Positions 17,430 through 26,863 are shown, counted from the stretch's first letter. The stretch is DNA of 64,000 nt from Mesobacillus jeotgali (GCF_900166585.1 NZ_FVZC01000009.1:434001-498000), one strand, 5' to 3'. The notes: generated by a model from the sequence alone, not told the origin. Made by a program: numbers and translations.

Positions 17430-19178
17430 ATGGAGACATTCAAAAAATTGAAGGAGTATTATTGGCCTTTTAAAAACTACTTTATATGGTCGATATTCTT
17501 TATGTTAATTGTAACGGCAATCACGGTGGTTTATCCGATGATTCTTCAGCTAACAATCGACGAAGCTGTCATTGGCGGAAGGTATGAAATGATACCAGTT
17601 TTGGCTGCAGGATTCGTAGGATTCATGATTGTTAAAGGGATTTGTACTTATATTTATCAATATACAGGGGACCTATTCGGGATCCTATCTGTATATAAAC
17701 TGAGAAACTCGCTTTATGAGAAACTTCAATTTCTTTCCTTTCGTTATTATGACAATGCAAAGACAGGGGATTTGATGTCTCGCCTCACTGCAGATGTTGA
17801 AGGATTTCGCTTTTTTCTTAGCTTTGGCTTTTCTGAACTGATTCGTTTTGTTCTTTTAATCGGCATTAGCTTTTCTGTGATGTTCTATTATTCCATACCA
17901 CTGACCCTGGTGACCCTGGCGACACTTCCTTTTCTGGCAGTAGTTGTTTATAAATTTGACAAGGCAGTTCATCCCGCTTTCAGGGGGATCCGAAAATCTT
18001 TTGGAAAATTGAACACGAAAGTTCAGGAAAATATCAGTGGTATCAACACGGTTAAATCCCTTTCACGTGAAGATTATGAGATTGGGAGATTCAATGATTC
18101 GAATGGGAATTATAAGGATCAGTATCTATTTACATCAGAGATTTGGGCGAAATATTTTCCGCTCATGGAGTTTCTGGGAAATTTAAGTGTTGTACTGTTA
18201 TTAGGTTATGGCGGCTTTCTTGTCATGGATGGTTCCCTGCTTCCAGGAGAGTTAGTCGCTTTTTACAGCCTTGTCTGGTACATTATGTGGCCCATCATGA
18301 ACCTGGGATTTGTGGTGAATTTATTTTCACAATCAAAAGCATCTGGTGAAAGATTATTAGAAATCCTGGAAGCTGATGCTGATATTGAAGAGAAAGAAGG
18401 AGCATTGCAGATAGAGAAGCTTTCCGGAGAGGTAGAATTTAATCATGTGACCCTAAGATATGGAGAAGATGAAAATGAGGCCTTATATGATATTTCCTTT
18501 AAGGCAAAGCCCGGACAGACGATTGGACTGATTGGATCGACAGGGTCAGGAAAAACTAGCATAACCCAGCTGATGACAAGATTTTATGAACCTGTTTCAG
18601 GCGAGGTACTCATTGATGGCAGGGATATCAAGGATTATTCGCTCCGTTCACTTCGCAGCAATATCGGAATTGTTCTGCAGGAATCATTCTTGTTTTCTTC
18701 ATCAATTAAAGCCAATATTTCTTATGGAAATCCAAACGCGACGATGGATGAAATCATTGCTGCAGCAAAAAGGGCTCAGGCTCATAGTTTCATAATGGAA
18801 CTGCCAGATCAATACGATACAATTCTTGGCGAAAGAGGCATGGGGCTTTCAGGAGGCCAAAAGCAAAGGATTGCCATTGCAAGGGCAATCTGTGTCAATC
18901 CGAGCATTTTGATCCTGGATGATGCCACAAGTGCTGTTGATATGGAGACTGAATTCAAAATACAGCAGGCATTATTGGAAGTCATGAAGGGACGGACTAC
19001 CTTTATTATCGCACACCGCATTTCCTCACTAAAGCATGCCGATGAAATTCTTGTGCTCGAGAATGGATCCATTGCTGAACGCGGGACCCATGAAAAATTG
19101 ATAAAGAACGGCGGAACATATCAAAAAATCTATGATATCCAGTTCAAAGACCGTAAAAAGGTGATGCAAACTGGCTGA
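17430..19178 (+). CDS. Heterodimeric ABC exporter subunit with degenerate Walker B
   Basis: A 582-residue half-transporter: six membrane helices (about 15-300) fused to an ATPase domain (about 335-570). Walker A is GSTGSGKT, Q-loop VLQES, and the signature is canonical LSGGQKQR, but the Walker B catalytic Glu is replaced by Asp (LILDDATSAVD); the H-loop is IIAHR. This is the pattern of the non-catalytic half of heterodimeric exporters such as BmrCD or TM287/288. The start ATG has AAAGGAGGG upstream. It is followed 56 bases later by its partner. Similar to B. subtilis YknU/YfiB-type proteins; the substrate is unknown. Confidence 0.92.
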   Translation: METFKKLKEYYWPFKNYFIWSIFFMLIVTAITVVYPMILQLTIDEAVIGGRYEMIPVLAAGFVGFMIVKGICTYIYQYTGDLFGILSVYKLRNSLYEKLQFLSFRYYDNAKTGDLMSRLTADVEGFRFFLSFGFSELIRFVLLIGISFSVMFYYSIPLTLVTLATLPFLAVVVYKFDKAVHPAFRGIRKSFGKLNTKVQENISGINTVKSLSREDYEIGRFNDSNGNYKDQYLFTSEIWAKYFPLMEFLGNLSVVLLLGYGGFLVMDGSLLPGELVAFYSLVWYIMWPIMNLGFVVNLFSQSKASGERLLEILEADADIEEKEGALQIEKLSGEVEFNHVTLRYGEDENEALYDISFKAKPGQTIGLIGSTGSGKTSITQLMTRFYEPVSGEVLIDGRDIKDYSLRSLRSNIGIVLQESFLFSSSIKANISYGNPNATMDEIIAAAKRAQAHSFIMELPDQYDTILGERGMGLSGGQKQRIAIARAICVNPSILILDDATSAVDMETEFKIQQALLEVMKGRTTFIIAHRISSLKHADEILVLENGSIAERGTHEKLIKNGGTYQKIYDIQFKDRKKVMQTG

Positions 19179-19234
19179 TAAAATCTGTAAATCATCTATA
19201 AGAATTGAAATCAGTTTTACCGGGGGGAATGTAT

Positions 19235-21052
19235 TTGAGCAGGAAAAGCAATACGCAAGTGCTAAAAAGGTTTCACTATTCAACGGATCAAGTAATCGAT
19301 AAGCCTTTTAACTGGAAACAGATGTTAAGGCTTTTCAGTTACATGCTGCCGTACAATAAAACACTAGTGCCTCTGTCGATTGCGATGGTATTAATCACAA
19401 CGGCGGTCAGGCTTGTTATTCCAATTTTAATTGGAATTTACACTCTTGACAGGGCTGTGAAAAACAAGGATGGAACGATGCTTTTTTGGCTGGTTGCTTT
19501 CATTGGGGGATTATATGCAGCCTCCTATATCGCGAATATTTTCCGGATTCGCTGGATGAATCAATTGGGGCAAAATGTCATATATGATTTGCGTAAGCAC
19601 TTGTTCACGCATGTGCAGAATCTTTCTCACCGTTTTTTTGATCAGCGTTCTGCTGGCTCGATACTAGTCCGGATCATGAATGATATAAATTCACTCCAGG
19701 AACTGTTCACTAATGGTGTCATCAATCTGCTGATGGATATGGTCCTGTTGATCGGAATATTTTTTATCCTGTTCTCGTTAAGTCCGCAGCTTACATTGGC
19801 AATCATGGTGATCCTGCCAATAATGTTCTTAATTTCAACAAAGCTTAGAAAAAATATCAGGCGCTCCTGGCAGGATGTTCGTATGAAGCAATCTAAGCTC
19901 AATTCACACTTGAATGAAAGCATACAGGGAATCAGGGTTACACAATCATTTACTCAAGAAAGAGAAAATATGGCTTTCTTCGATGGAGTTAATGACGAAA
20001 CGTTTCAAAGCTGGAAGTCAGCTTCACAAAAAAATGCCATGTTCAGGCCAATGGTGGAATTAACAAATGCCCTTGGAACGGCAGTTTTAATCTGGTATGG
20101 CGCCAGCTTAATCCAAAATGGAACCATTTCCATTGGCGTATTCGTTTCTTTTGCCTTTTATCTTGGGATGTTTTGGGAACCAATCTCCAGATTGGGGCAG
20201 GTGTATAATCAGCTGTTGATGGGGATGGCATCATCTGAACGGATCTTTGAATTCCTTGATGAAAAGCCAATTGTCTCAGAAGCTGATAATCCTATCGAAT
20301 TGGAAGACCTCCGCGGTGAAATAAAATTTGAAAAAGTTGTATTTTCCTATGATGATAAACGTACAGCACTGAAGGGAATCAGCCTTGAGATGCAGGCTGG
20401 CCAGACTGTGGCGCTGGTAGGGCATACCGGATCAGGAAAGACCACAATCGCAAATCTGATCAGCCGGTTCTATGACCCGACATCAGGAAAAGTCTTGGTT
20501 GACGGGTATGATCTAAAAGATATTTCAATCGGCAGCCTCAGAAAATATATCAGTATTGTTTTGCAGGATACCTTTATTTTTTCCGGAACGATTTATGATA
20601 ATATTCTTTTCGGAAGGCCGGATGCAACAGAGGAGGAAGTCAAGGCTGCAGCTGAAGCGGTAGGAGCAGCCGAGTTCATTGAAAAGCTGCCAAATGGCTA
20701 TAAAACAGAAGTGGAAGAACGGGGAAATATCCTCTCTGTAGGGGAACGGCAGCTTCTATCCTTTGCCAGGGCATTGCTTGCTAATCCGCGTATCCTGATC
20801 ATGGATGAAGCAACAGCAAGCATCGATACAGAAACAGAAATGAAAATCCAGAAAGCGCTGAAGACACTGTTGAAAGGCAGAACAGCAATAATCATTGCCC
20901 ATAGGCTGTCTACCATCAGGGAAGCGGATAATATTTTCGTTCTGGAAAATGGATTGATCATCGAACGAGGGAATCATGAACAGTTGATGGACCTCCAGGG
21001 AGAATATCATGACCTGGTCAAGGCACAGTTCAATATGCTGGATGCAGTTTAA
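19235..21052 (+). CDS. Heterodimeric ABC exporter subunit with catalytic Walker B
   Basis: The partner half-transporter, 605 residues from the TTG at 19235 (GGGGGG seven bases upstream; the ATG at 19229 is too close to it). Six membrane helices lie at about 30-320 and the ATPase domain at about 350-590. Here Walker B is complete (ILIMDEATASID) while the signature is altered to LSVGERQ. In the dimer one site thus combines this intact Walker B with the other subunit's LSGGQ, and the second site is degenerate on both sides. It ends in a strong terminator, closing a two-gene operon. Confidence 0.92.
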   Translation: MSRKSNTQVLKRFHYSTDQVIDKPFNWKQMLRLFSYMLPYNKTLVPLSIAMVLITTAVRLVIPILIGIYTLDRAVKNKDGTMLFWLVAFIGGLYAASYIANIFRIRWMNQLGQNVIYDLRKHLFTHVQNLSHRFFDQRSAGSILVRIMNDINSLQELFTNGVINLLMDMVLLIGIFFILFSLSPQLTLAIMVILPIMFLISTKLRKNIRRSWQDVRMKQSKLNSHLNESIQGIRVTQSFTQERENMAFFDGVNDETFQSWKSASQKNAMFRPMVELTNALGTAVLIWYGASLIQNGTISIGVFVSFAFYLGMFWEPISRLGQVYNQLLMGMASSERIFEFLDEKPIVSEADNPIELEDLRGEIKFEKVVFSYDDKRTALKGISLEMQAGQTVALVGHTGSGKTTIANLISRFYDPTSGKVLVDGYDLKDISIGSLRKYISIVLQDTFIFSGTIYDNILFGRPDATEEEVKAAAEAVGAAEFIEKLPNGYKTEVEERGNILSVGERQLLSFARALLANPRILIMDEATASIDTETEMKIQKALKTLLKGRTAIIIAHRLSTIREADNIFVLENGLIIERGNHEQLMDLQGEYHDLVKAQFNMLDAV

Positions 21053-21079
21053 AAAGCCTTTTTTAAAAGGCTTTTTTTA
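21051..21079 (+). terminator. ABC operon terminator
   Basis: AAAAAGCCTTTT pairs with AAAAGGCTTTTT just at the stop codon, followed by Ts. Confidence 0.85.
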
Positions 21080-21151
21080 TTGGGCGCATGTAACATTTTT
21101 ACAGAAATGCCGTCTATTCCATAAAGATAAAGATTCCAAGGGGGCCTTTCA

Positions 21152-22099
21152 GTGTTACAAAAGAATTTGTTCTTGTTTATTATGTTTATTGTGTTGCTTT
21201 CCGGCTGCAGTGGTGGGTCATCCAGTGAAAAAAGTGAATACAATTCTGCTGGAGATGCAAAGTCAGCAGATATGGAGAACGGAAGTGAAGGCGAGATAGG
21301 TTTGTCAGAAGGTGAAGAACAGGATGCGGATGGGGAGAAAGCTAAAGACGGGAATAAAGCAGGTGTGTCAGAAAAGGTATCTGATATCCAGCGAATGGTG
21401 ATTTATAATGCAGAAATGGATATCACTGTAAAAAAGTTTGAGACTGCTCGTAAAAGACTCGAAGAGAAGGCTAAGCGCTACAATGGTTATATAGTACAAT
21501 CTGATTCAAGCAGATATGATGAGGAACAGCAAAGCGGTGCAATGACGTTCAGGATTCCACAAGAGCATTTTCATGCTTTTTTGAATGATGCAGAAGGTCT
21601 CTCTGTCCAGGTCAATAACCGGAGAGTGAGCGGGCAGGATGTTACCGAGGAGTATGTGGATTTGGAATCACGATTAAAATCGAAAAAAGCAGTGGAGACC
21701 AGGCTGCTTGAATTTATGAAAGAAGCCCAAAAAACAGAGGACTTATTAAAAATATCTTCAGATCTGGCTGATGTCCAGGAAGAAATTGAACAGATTGCAG
21801 GGAGGAAAAAGTTTCTCGAAAATCAAACTGCGTATTCCACTGTAACTATTTCTTTGCAGGAAAATCTGGTTGCTGTACCGGAAATCGATAAAGAGAATCT
21901 CAATACGTGGCAAAAAATCAAGAAACAGTTCGCAGATAATATCAACATACTTCTTGCCGCAGGGTCGGGAATCATTGTATTTTTTGTTGGGAATCTACCG
22001 ATTATCATCATAGTGGGATTGTTCGTAGCAGCGATTATTTTTATTGTAAGAAAGAGGAATAGACCTGGCCAAAATAATAATATTGATTCAAATAGTTAG
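21152..22099 (+). CDS. DUF4349 lipoprotein
   Basis: A 315-residue membrane-bound lipoprotein. The signal ends in LLSGC (lipobox), followed by a Ser/Glu/Asp-rich linker to about residue 70. The DUF4349 domain spans about 80-235: MVIYNAEMDITVKKFETARKRLEE, GYIVQSDSS, MTFRIPQEHFHAFL, VTEEYVDLESRLKSKKAVETRLLE, and a coiled coil ending TAYSTVTISL. A hydrophobic helix (about 268-300) and a basic tail follow, so it is anchored at both ends. The GTG start has AAGGGGG upstream. Function unknown; some relatives sit by anti-sigma factor genes, but none is here. Confidence 0.88.
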   Translation: MLQKNLFLFIMFIVLLSGCSGGSSSEKSEYNSAGDAKSADMENGSEGEIGLSEGEEQDADGEKAKDGNKAGVSEKVSDIQRMVIYNAEMDITVKKFETARKRLEEKAKRYNGYIVQSDSSRYDEEQQSGAMTFRIPQEHFHAFLNDAEGLSVQVNNRRVSGQDVTEEYVDLESRLKSKKAVETRLLEFMKEAQKTEDLLKISSDLADVQEEIEQIAGRKKFLENQTAYSTVTISLQENLVAVPEIDKENLNTWQKIKKQFADNINILLAAGSGIIVFFVGNLPIIIIVGLFVAAIIFIVRKRNRPGQNNNIDSNS

Positions 22100-22128
22100 A
22101 CAGACTTTTTTTGAAGGAATGATAAAGA

Positions 22129-22160
22129 GAAAAACCGCTGCGACTTCGCAACGGTTTTTT
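22129..22160 (-). terminator. rpoY-rnjA terminator
   Basis: AAAACCG/CGGTTTT stem with an inner TGCG/CGCA stem, directly after the rnjA stop on the minus strand. Confidence 0.8.
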
Positions 22161-22161
22161 A

Positions 22162-23829
22162 TTATACTTCCATAATGATCGGCAGGATCATTGGACGTCG
22201 TTTTGTTTTTTCATAAAGGAAAGGAGCAAGTGTATCAGTGATCTCGTTTTTGATCTCAGACCACTGAGTTGTTTTTCTTTCCATTACTTTATTCAAGTGC
22301 TTATTAATCAGGCTTTGGGCATCGTTGATCAGGTCACCGGATTCTCTCATATAAACAAATCCGCGTGAAATCAGGTCAGGGCCAGCAGCAATTTTGAATT
22401 CCTTCATATTGATGCTTACCACTACAACCACTAGGCCTTCCTCTGATAAGATACGACGATCGCGAAGAACAATATTCCCGATGTCGCCTACACCGCTTCC
22501 GTCAATATAGACATTGCCAGAAGGGATTTTACCAGCCACACTAACCTCATTATCTCCAAGAGCAAGTACTTCGCCGTTATCCATAATGAAGCAGTTCTCT
22601 TCAGGTACACCACAGTCGGTAGCAAGTTTTGTATGCATCTTTTGCATACGGAATTCGCCGTGAATCGGCATAAAGTATTTCGGTTTGATCAGTCGAAGCA
22701 TCAATTTCTGCTCTTCCTGGCCACCGTGGCCAGAGGTATGGATGTCGTTTAACGAACCATGGATAACATCAGCCCCGGCACGGGAAAGCATGTTGATGGT
22801 CCTGTTTACGCTGATGGTGTTCCCAGGAATAGGAGATGATGAGAAAACGACTGTATCTCCCGGCTGAATCTGGATTTGTCGGTGTGTCCCGTTTGCAATC
22901 CGTGATAAAGCTGCCATAGGTTCACCCTGGCTGCCTGTACAAAGGATGGTGACTTGATTGGCGGGCAGCCTGTTGATCTGTTGCGCTTCAATAAATGTTT
23001 CTTTTGGTGCAGAAATATAACCAAGATCTTGTCCGATATTGATTGCTGATTCCATACTGCGGCCAAATACGGCCACTTTTCTGCCGTTTGCCACTGCTGC
23101 TTCAACTACCTGCTGCAAGCGATGGATATTGGAAGCGAAGGTAGCAAAGATGATACGGCCATCCACTTTCCGGAAAATATCCTGAATGCTTTCGCCCACA
23201 CGGCGTTCAGACATTGTAAAATGAGGGACCTCTGCATTTGTACTGTCAGATAACAGGCACAATACTCCCTCTTTGCCAATTTCAGCCATTTTCGTTAAAT
23301 TGGCTGGTTCGCCAACAGGGGTGAAATCAAACTTGAAATCACCAGTGTGGACAATTTGTCCTGGAGGTGTTTTCACCACTATCCCGTATGAATCTGGAAT
23401 ACTGTGGGTGGTCCTGAAGAACGTAACAGATGTTTTCCGGAATTTGATAATATCGTCTTCTTTGATTTCAATCAACTTTGCCTTGCGCAGCAAGCCATGC
23501 TCTTCAAGCTTGTTCTTAATCAAACCCAGCGCGAGTTTGCCTCCATAAATCGGTATATTGATTTCGCGGAGCAAATAAGGGATGCCGCCGATATGATCCT
23601 CGTGGCCATGAGTAATGAAAAGGCCCTTGATTTTGTCTTCATTTTTTACAAGATAAGAATAGTCTGGGATAACATAGTCAATTCCCAACAATTCATCTTC
23701 AGGGAACTTAATGCCTGCATCAATCAAAACGATTTCATCTTGAAACTGCACGCCATAGGTGTTCTTGCCAATTTCGCCCAATCCTCCGAGCGCGAAAACG
23801 GCTGTTTGGTCATTTTTAACGAATTTCAT
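22162..23829 (-). CDS. rnjA: Ribonuclease J1
   Basis: RNase J1 is the main 5'-to-3' exoribonuclease and an endonuclease of Bacillus mRNA decay and rRNA maturation. The protein has 555 residues, the expected length. It carries the beta-lactamase motif [10 protein letters not shown] (His74, His76, Asp78, His79), the beta-CASP block with [16 protein letters not shown] and [27 protein letters not shown], and the C-terminal domain ending [12 protein letters not shown]. The initiator ATG follows a GGAGATCG site lying in the last codons of rpoY, three bases after its stop. The operon rpoY-rnjA is conserved in Bacillaceae. Confidence 0.97.
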   Translation of the reverse strand: MKFVKNDQTAVFALGGLGEIGKNTYGVQFQDEIVLIDAGIKFPEDELLGIDYVIPDYSYLVKNEDKIKGLFITHGHEDHIGGIPYLLREINIPIYGGKLALGLIKNKLEEHGLLRKAKLIEIKEDDIIKFRKTSVTFFRTTHSIPDSYGIVVKTPPGQIVHTGDFKFDFTPVGEPANLTKMAEIGKEGVLCLLSDSTNAEVPHFTMSERRVGESIQDIFRKVDGRIIFATFASNIHRLQQVVEAAVANGRKVAVFGRSMESAINIGQDLGYISAPKETFIEAQQINRLPANQVTILCTGSQGEPMAALSRIANGTHRQIQIQPGDTVVFSSSPIPGNTISVNRTINMLSRAGADVIHGSLNDIHTSGHGGQEEQKLMLRLIKPKYFMPIHGEFRMQKMHTKLATDCGVPEENCFIMDNGEVLALGDNEVSVAGKIPSGNVYIDGSGVGDIGNIVLRDRRILSEEGLVVVVVSINMKEFKIAAGPDLISRGFVYMRESGDLINDAQSLINKHLNKVMERKTTQWSEIKNEITDTLAPFLYEKTKRRPMILPIIMEV

Positions 23830-23832
23830 AAA

Positions 23833-24045
23833 TTATTCGATCTCCAATACTTCAAAGTCTTCTTTTTGCTTCTCATATTCCAGATAGTTACCCTGAACTG
23901 CCTCAACGTATTCAATATTATACTGACGGTCAGCTATTTTTGTCCGTACATCTCTTTCAGAGTCACCTTCAACATAAATGGTCTGTGTTTTCTCACGAAC
24001 TGGTACTTGCTTGTTGGATTCCTGGAAGTAAACTTTAAAAATCAT
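23833..24045 (-). CDS. rpoY: RNA polymerase epsilon subunit RpoY
   Basis: A 70-residue protein identical in plan to B. subtilis RpoY (YkzG), the small epsilon subunit of Firmicute RNA polymerase, similar in fold to phage T7 Gp2. Conserved text: MIFKVYFQESNKQVPVREKT, YVEGDSERDVRTKI and NIEYVEAVQGNYLEYEKQ. AGGAGAGAG lies upstream of the ATG. Cotranscription with rnjA pairs RNA synthesis with RNA decay. The region upstream (24046-24278) holds its promoter, which I could not place with confidence. Confidence 0.95.
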   Translation of the reverse strand: MIFKVYFQESNKQVPVREKTQTIYVEGDSERDVRTKIADRQYNIEYVEAVQGNYLEYEKQKEDFEVLEIE

Positions 24046-24278
24046 TAAAAATCTCTCTCCTTAAATTAACTTCTATTTTATAGGATGTTTTTCACTGAAC
24101 TGATTTAAGCCAGTACGTGATTCAAATGATGGAATTCATATCTTTTCCACAACTGGAATGTTGTATAGCTATAAAAAATCAATTCGAAATAAGCCCTATA
24201 TAAAAAATGAACAATGTTGCCATTGTTATTATCAACCGTGCCATGTTTTCCGCTATTAACCAATTTACAATAAGGAAG

Positions 24279-24304
24279 GAGCCCTTCGCAAGTTTGAAGG
24301 GCTC
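24279..24304 (-). terminator. Hairpin after the small cationic peptide gene
   Basis: A perfect 9-bp stem (24279-24287 with 24296-24304) follows the 23-codon gene by 6 bases on the minus strand. The following T tract is broken (CCTTCCTTATT), so termination may be partial. Confidence 0.6.
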
Positions 24305-24310
24305 AAAAAG

Positions 24311-24382
24311 TTAAGCGATTGTTTTTTTACGAAGCAATTCTTTCCACTGTTTTAAAAGCTTTTTTCTTAGCTTCTTTAACAT
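24311..24382 (-). CDS. Putative 23-aa cationic amphipathic peptide
   Basis: Not recognised. The frame reads MLKKLRKKLLKQWKELL, then RKKTIA: ten Lys/Arg, one Glu, and Leu/Trp at 2, 5, 9, 10, 13, 16 and 17, which puts all large hydrophobics on one face of a helix. AAGGAG lies 10 bases before the ATG. A possible promoter (TTTACA, 16 bases, TAAAAT; 24433 to 24406 on the minus strand) lies just upstream and a hairpin just downstream, so it has the parts of a complete short transcription unit. There is an overlapping 21-codon frame from 24391 (MIHYVKEAKKKAFKTVERI), but its ATG touches the ribosome site. Could also be a leader peptide or a small RNA. Confidence 0.45.
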   Translation of the reverse strand: MLKKLRKKLLKQWKELLRKKTIA

Positions 24383-24405
24383 AGTGGATCATCTCCTTAA
24401 TTCTT

Positions 24406-24433
24406 ATTTTAAACTATCCTTGTCCAATGTAAA
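24406..24433 (-). promoter_or_regulatory. Candidate sigma-A promoter for the small peptide gene
   Basis: Minus strand: TTTACA (24433-24428), 16-base spacer, TAAAAT (24411-24406). Transcription would begin near 24400, giving a leader of under 20 bases that starts at the ribosome site. Confidence 0.45.
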
Positions 24434-24678
24434 GTAAACAAGGAAAAGTTTAGCAAAGATTATTTTTCAAATTCCTATCTTTTTATTTATATTATATGAT
24501 GAAATAGCAAATTTTTTCATGGATATTCATGGAATGATATAATTGTCATCTTATTGACACAGATAGGTACTGCGTTTTTCTGTACATGCACGTGACGATT
24601 TGGTAGACTACCAAGATTACATAAATAAATACCTTGGGTAGAAGAATACCTTCATTAAGAGCATCAAAGGAGAAGATC

Positions 24679-25449
24679 ATGAGCAAAATCGTATTTTTTG
24701 ATATTGATGGAACACTATTAGACGACGATAAAAATCTGCCGGCCTCCACAAGGGAGGCAATCGAAACATTGAAGGATAATGGAGTATTTGTAGCGATTGC
24801 TACAGGGAGGGCTCCATTTATGTTTGAGAACCTTAGAAACGATCTGGATATAGATTCATTTGTAAGCTTTAATGGACAATATGTTGTATTTGAAGGAGAA
24901 CCAATTTATAAGAATCCCTTGAACAGCCAAAAATTAGAGGAGCTTTATAGGGAAGCTGCTAACAAGAACCATCCGGTTGTCTTTATGAATCATCAGACAA
25001 TGAAGTCATCCGTTAAGCACCACCATTACATTGAAACAAGCCTGGGCGGACTTAAATTCCCCCACCCGGAACATGATGATCGTTTTTATGTTGACAGGAA
25101 CTTATTCCAAACCCTCTTGTTTTGTGAAGATGGCCAGGAAAATTTTTACCGGGAGAACTATCCTGAATTTACTTTTATCAGATGGCATCCTTATTCTGTT
25201 GACATCCTTCCAGCAGGAGGGTCAAAAGCGGAAGGCATAAAGAAGATGGTAGAACGTTTAGGGTTTAAGCCAGAAGATGTTTATGCATTTGGAGATGGCC
25301 TTAACGACCTTGAAATGCTTCAGGCAGCAGGCACTGGAGTTGCCATGGGAAATGCCGTACCGGAATTGAAGAAGCTTGCGAATATGGTAACACGTGATGT
25401 GGATGACGATGGAATTTGGCATGGATTGAAAGAGCTCAAATTGATTTAG
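24679..25449 (+). CDS. ykrA: Cof-type HAD hydrolase (YkrA-like)
   Basis: A 256-residue haloacid dehalogenase-superfamily phosphatase of the Cof/IIB subgroup. Motif 1 is FFDIDGTLLDDD, motif 2 ATGRAP, and motifs 3/4 are SKAEGIKKMVERLG and FGDGLNDLEMLQAAGTGVAMGNA; the cap lies between about 85 and 185. Likely a sugar-phosphate or cofactor phosphatase, substrate unknown. The ATG at 24679 has AAAGGAGAAG upstream. Position next to rpoY/rnjA and def matches B. subtilis ykrA (257 residues). Confidence 0.9.
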   Translation: MSKIVFFDIDGTLLDDDKNLPASTREAIETLKDNGVFVAIATGRAPFMFENLRNDLDIDSFVSFNGQYVVFEGEPIYKNPLNSQKLEELYREAANKNHPVVFMNHQTMKSSVKHHHYIETSLGGLKFPHPEHDDRFYVDRNLFQTLLFCEDGQENFYRENYPEFTFIRWHPYSVDILPAGGSKAEGIKKMVERLGFKPEDVYAFGDGLNDLEMLQAAGTGVAMGNAVPELKKLANMVTRDVDDDGIWHGLKELKLI

Positions 25450-25523
25450 GGTAAATACCTCGGCAAGGATTAAGATAATTTTTACTGGGCAGTTCGGAGA
25501 AGTTGTTAAAAAATTTCCAATTG

Positions 25524-25715
25524 ATTAAAGAGGGACCAGAGAAGCTGTAAGGAACCCGGGGGATTAAGACAGGTTGACGAAGAAAAGCTTCCAAGCTGTC
25601 AAGAAACCCAGGGAATTAAAACAGGGTGACGGGGATAAGGCCAAAAGCTGTCAAAAACCCCATGGAATTATGATTGGTTAACGGAGCAGCCCCGAACCAG
25701 GCAAGAATAAGAATG
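25524..25715 (+). repeat. Degenerate tandem repeats, family B, first locus (about 3-4 units)
   Basis: Units of about 52 bp: GGATTAAGACAGG, some 25 bases, then AAGCTGTCAA and a C/A-rich tail such as AAACCCAGGG. Full copies begin near 25561 and 25614, with worn copies before and after. GACAG and CTGTC are complementary, so each unit can fold. The same family occurs at 45.0-45.3 kb. The gap 25450-25797 contains no gene. Confidence 0.75.
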
Positions 25716-25797
25716 AACTTAGACTGGTGGCTGGGTTCAGCCTCCAAAAGTTTCGTCATGCATCCGTGCTAAGTCAATGTGAGAATAATTAAGTAAA

Positions 25798-25830
25798 TGA
25801 AAAGCCGAATCTGATCAGATTCGGCTTTTA
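25798..25830. terminator. Bidirectional terminator before def
   Basis: AAAGCCGAATCT pairs perfectly with AGATTCGGCTTT around a 4-base centre; the def stop codon is in the right-hand tract. Confidence 0.87.
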
Positions 25831-26382
25831 TCGTTCCACTGGAGTTGCGTCTGGGATGTCTGCAAATGGGTCGATTTTATTGATATGGTCATAAAACATG
25901 ATGCCGTTCAGATGGTCGATTTCATGCTGAAATACAATTGCTGGCAGACCTTTAAGGCGGATTTTAACTTCATTTCCATCCAGGTCGATACCTTTTACTG
26001 TTACTCTGGCATATCTCGGGACATATCCGGGGATTGACTCATCGACTGAGAGACATCCTTCACCCGCAGCAAGATAGGAGCGTTCTACCGAGTGGCTGAT
26101 AATTTTAGGATTAAAAAGGGCATAGCTGATCAGGTTGTTGTTTTGATCTGCCACATGAACGGCAATCATTCTCTTTGAAACATTTATCTGAGGAGCAGCA
26201 AGACCAATACCTGGTCGAAGACCGTGTCTCTGTGCTATTTCAGGGTCCTGGCTGTTTTTCACATATTCAATCAGGCTTTCAAGAATTGCGGTATCTTCCT
26301 GTGAAGGAGGCATTGTAACTTCATCCGCAACTTTTCGGAGCACGGGATGTCCGTCACGGACGATATCATCCATCGTCAACAT
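25828..26382 (-). CDS. def: Peptide deformylase
   Basis: Removes the formyl group from nascent proteins; iron-dependent. The three signature motifs are all present: GIGLAAPQI, EGCLSVDES and QHEIDHLNG. Started at the ATG at 26382 (GAGGTG six bases upstream), the protein has 184 residues, equal to B. subtilis DefB/YkrB, and aligns throughout (VRDGHPVLRKVADEV, SYALFNPKIISHSVE, GYVPRYARV). An apparent GTG start three codons earlier lies within the ribosome site and is rejected. Confidence 0.95.
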   Translation of the reverse strand: MLTMDDIVRDGHPVLRKVADEVTMPPSQEDTAILESLIEYVKNSQDPEIAQRHGLRPGIGLAAPQINVSKRMIAVHVADQNNNLISYALFNPKIISHSVERSYLAAGEGCLSVDESIPGYVPRYARVTVKGIDLDGNEVKIRLKGLPAIVFQHEIDHLNGIMFYDHINKIDPFADIPDATPVER

Positions 26383-26450
26383 AAATTTCACCTCTGGTAT
26401 GTAATAATGTTAAGTCTAACAAATGTAGTACAAAAAGTTAACTAGAAATC

Positions 26451-26488
26451 GAAAAAGAGAGAAGAGATCAAATCTCTTCTCTCTTTTC
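26451..26488 (-). terminator. Terminator after the YjcZ-type gene
   Basis: Sixteen-base perfect stem (26453-26468 with 26472-26487) and 3-base loop; T tract in the minus direction. Confidence 0.87.
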
Positions 26489-26492
26489 ATCA

Positions 26493-26618
26493 TTAGAATC
26501 TCCAGCAAGCGCAGCCTACAATGATCAGAAGGATGAACAACACAACGATCAAAGCGAATCCACCGCCATAACCTACTCCTGCTGCAGGATAACCACATCC
26601 ATAACCGTAACCGTACAT
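26493..26618 (-). CDS. YjcZ-family sporulation peptide, 41 aa
   Basis: A tiny protein with a Gly/Tyr-rich N terminus ([20 protein letters not shown]) and one membrane helix ([19 protein letters not shown], then RF). That composition and size define the YjcZ family of small Bacillus proteins, several of which are made during sporulation or found in spores. GAGGAGG lies 8 bases before the ATG. The gene is flanked by its own terminator and lies between def and ykyA, both of which have separate signals. Confidence 0.9.
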   Translation of the reverse strand: MYGYGYGCGYPAAGVGYGGGFALIVVLFILLIIVGCACWRF

Positions 26619-26863
26619 ATGGAAACCTCCTCTATTCTGTAATTCGCCCGCAATTCGGGTCGATTGCTATAGCCTATGCAAAAGAAATTAGAAGGTATAG
26701 GCGCACGCCTAAAGCATAAATTGCTTTATTGTGAATATATTTAGTGAAAGGACAAGTCTATTTCACTTCCGCGATAGACAAAAAAATGCGAAACTTCATA
26801 TCTATTGTCAAATCCCGCCGCAATCGCTATAGTAAAATTGGTATCTATGAGGAGGTTATCATT

